A stretch of DNA of 64,000 nt from Streptomyces sp. R44 (GTDB taxonomy: Bacteria > Actinomycetota > Actinomycetes > Streptomycetales > Streptomycetaceae). The translations under genes and the position numbers were made by a program. Numbering within the stretch: position 1 is the first letter of the stretch; every line of letters starts with the position of its first letter. Positions 62,816 to 64,000 of this stretch are shown piece by piece. The DNA is taken from positions 4,092,001-4,156,000 of the forward strand of contig NZ_CP163444.1 of assembly GCF_041053105.1 (NCBI RefSeq), read 5' to 3'. The notes under the pieces are model-generated. The model ran no database searches, was not told the DNA's origin, and saw only the letters and a list, made by a program, of their open reading frames with translations.

Positions 62816-62951
62816 TGTTCCCCAAGGGAACAGCAGCCTGTTTCCTCAGGAAACACCCCCTCTATCCCCCGAGGAAACGGCGGATCCTCTCCGTCTCGGA
62901 ACACCGATCCCGTTCCGTCTTGGAACGCTCCTGCCGTTCCGAGACGGAACG
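62816..62951. repeat. Six palindromic units on a 23-25 bp pitch (right array)
   Basis: Centres lie at about 62824, 62847, 62871, 62896, 62919 and 62943. Units 1, 2, 5 and 6 are strong palindromes (TGTTCCC/GGGAACA, TGTTTCC/GGAAACA, CGTTCC/GGAACG, CCGTTCCG/CGGAACGG); units 3 and 4 are decayed. Arms change in compensating pairs. The design matches the left array at 54391-54455, so the two bracket the cargo genes. Confidence 0.85.
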
Positions 62952-63035
62952 GCAGGAACAGCCGGCCTCGCCCCGTCTCCCAACAGGGAGCCTTTGTCGG
63001 TGCCCTCGTACACAGTCAACTCATGCCCTTGATCG

Positions 63036-63062
63036 AAGGTCCAGGTCAGCGACTTGGACCTT
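63036..63062. terminator. Hairpin spanning the DUF5994 stop, similar to the tRNA terminator
   Basis: AAGGTCCAGGTC, AGC, GACTTGGACCTT forms a 12-bp stem with one G-T pair. Thirteen bases (63041-63053) are identical to the terminator after tRNA-Gly, and the following CTTCTTCGTTGTCCAG resembles that copy's tail. It is a possible right boundary of the element. Confidence 0.6.
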
Positions 63063-63570
63063 CTTCGTTGTCCAGGGCGGTGCCGATCGACGGGGCTGCG
63101 GCGTGGGGGAGTTCGGCGAGGAGGATCTCGGCGGCCTGGGTGACGTTGTCGGCGTGGACGGCGCGTGCCATGGCCCTGCGGGCGGCCTCGGGCGTGGTGG
63201 CGGGCGGGACGACCATGAGGGAGAAGTGGTCGTTGTCGCCGCGGGTGATCAGGACGGTGTCGTCGCCGACGGGGAAGGAGTCGAGGTGCACGACCCGGTC
63301 GTCGACGGTCAGGCGAGTGGGGATGTCGTTCCAGGCGGAGGCGTCCAGGCCGACTCGGGTGATGGGCCCGAGGTGTTCGGTCAGGGCGGTGATCAGCGGG
63401 GGGATCTCCCGCTCGACGTCACGCGAGCGCGGCCACCAGGCGCCGTCGAGGAGGCTCTGCCGGGACCCCGTCGTCTCCAGCCGGAGCAGCGCGGTGCCCG
63501 GTCCGACGGCCCGGTGGACCTCGTCCGGCAGGAGGCGTGACGGCGTGTGGGGAATGCCTGTGTCGGTCAT
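63046..63570 (-). CDS. DUF5994 protein
   Basis: 174 residues from ATG at 63570. The conserved core is TGSRQSLLDGAWWPRSRDVE at about 41-60 followed by DNDHFSLMVVPPATTPEAAR; this family is frequent and of unknown function in Streptomyces chromosomes. No membrane segment or catalytic motif. The stop codon lies within a hairpin resembling the tRNA-Gly terminator. It may be the first chromosomal gene beyond the element. 63571-63793 holds no gene that I can support. Confidence 0.78.
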   Translation of the reverse strand: MTDTGIPHTPSRLLPDEVHRAVGPGTALLRLETTGSRQSLLDGAWWPRSRDVEREIPPLITALTEHLGPITRVGLDASAWNDIPTRLTVDDRVVHLDSFPVGDDTVLITRGDNDHFSLMVVPPATTPEAARRAMARAVHADNVTQAAEILLAELPHAAAPSIGTALDNEEGPSR

Positions 63571-63793
63571 GGTCGGTCCGCCCGTCCACGGATGGTGCCG
63601 CTGCCGCCCGAACCGGTGCCACGGCGGACGCCGGGCCGGTGAGCGGGGCGACGGCCCCGTTCTTTCACCGTACTCCGGGAGAACCCGCGGACGCGCCGCT
63701 CCCCGCTGCGGAGCCGATCGGCACCGGCGGCTTCGGACGTACCGTGGACGTACCGAGGCATGCCCGCTCCGGGCGTGCGCGGGCGGGTCGCCG

Positions 63794-64000
63794 ATGGGAA
63801 AGGACGGTGCCGCCTTGGACCGCAACGAGCCGGAAGCCGAAGCCCTGCCGCCGCCGGGGTACGCCGAAGTCCGCATCGTCGCCGCCACCCCGGACGCCGC
63901 CCGGATGGTGACCGATGTCCTCCGTCACTGCTTCGCCGGTGACGAGCAGCGCAGCTACCCCGCCCCCGGCGGAGGCACCCGCCTCCACCTCACCGTCGAC
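63794..64000 (+). CDS. Hypothetical protein, N-terminal part only
   Basis: 69 residues visible before the window ends, from ATG at 63794. TTG at 63815 is an alternative, with GGAAAGGA about ten bases upstream. The frame stays open and codon bias fits a real gene. The visible part (LPPPGYAEVRIVAATPDAAR, then MVTDVLRHCFAGDEQRSYP) resembles a small alpha/beta protein. The family is not recognised. Confidence 0.55.
   Translation, partial: MGKDGAALDRNEPEAEALPPPGYAEVRIVAATPDAARMVTDVLRHCFAGDEQRSYPAPGGGTRLHLTVD

Noticed and set aside
54391..62951. Regular repeats at 54.4 and 62.8-62.95 kb as a CRISPR array
   Set aside because: The unit is only 15 bp, pitch is 24 bp, the arms vary with compensating changes, and there are no spacers of usual length and no cas genes.

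Overview
The window is high-GC actinobacterial DNA and almost certainly Streptomyces. Codon usage is strongly GC3-biased. The gene content is typical: a dnaK-grpE-dnaJ-hspR operon and clpB with HspR (HAIR) operators, DUF3151 and DUF3152 proteins, a kynurenine operon, purA, fba and pyrE. A perfect parS site suggests the origin-proximal core of a linear chromosome.

Positions 1-46.8 kb are chromosomal core. In order: purA (partial) and a degenerate diacylglycerol-kinase-like gene; a repeat-bearing membrane protein; a MarR-type regulator divergent from a two-gene ABC exporter; a second MarR regulator divergent from an alpha/beta hydrolase across an array of 14-bp repeats; a P450; a two-component system; a secreted FG-GAP protein; kynA-kynU-kynB; a metzincin-like DUF3152 protein and DUF3151; an MFS pump; a MalY/PatB lyase; fba, pyrE and an aldose epimerase; a palindromic MITE-like element; a CoxG-like protein; a membrane spermidine-synthase-like protein; two small Cys-rich membrane proteins; an aminotransferase; a CTG-started mannosyltransferase; YbjN; clpB; an F420-type oxidoreductase; a small locus with a DPGW-repeat peptide; the heat-shock operon; an Fe-S oxidoreductase; a Yip1 protein; a phosphoribosyltransferase; dcd; and tRNA-Gly(CCC).

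From the tRNA-Gly onward there is an integrative mobilizable element: a tyrosine integrase (-), a TTG-started excisionase, an XRE regulator, a DUF3631 ATPase, a DUF2637 membrane protein, MobC and an HUH relaxase. No TraB-like translocase is visible. Its cargo (54.46-62.8 kb) is an XRE-TPR regulator with a flavoprotein on the minus strand. Divergent from these is an operon of six genes in which every junction is a 4-nt stop/start overlap: RsbW-like ATPase, MurA/NikO-like enolpyruvyl transferase, 5'-nucleotidase-like phosphatase, two dCTP-deaminase paralogues with complementary active-site losses, and a GT4 glycosyltransferase. A serine hydrolase follows. Arrays of GTTCC-N5-GGAAC palindromes on a 24-bp pitch lie at both ends of the cargo.

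The best candidates for an undescribed system are (i) this cargo, which looks like a compact pathway for a modified nucleotide or nucleoside, or less likely a nucleotide-based defence, and (ii) the DPGW-repeat exported peptide with a Rieske-like partner and a divergent LuxR-type regulator at 34.8-36.5 kb. Both functional readings are inference. The gene architecture and motif changes are seen directly. The right end carries a DUF5994 gene and a partial hypothetical gene that may already be chromosomal.
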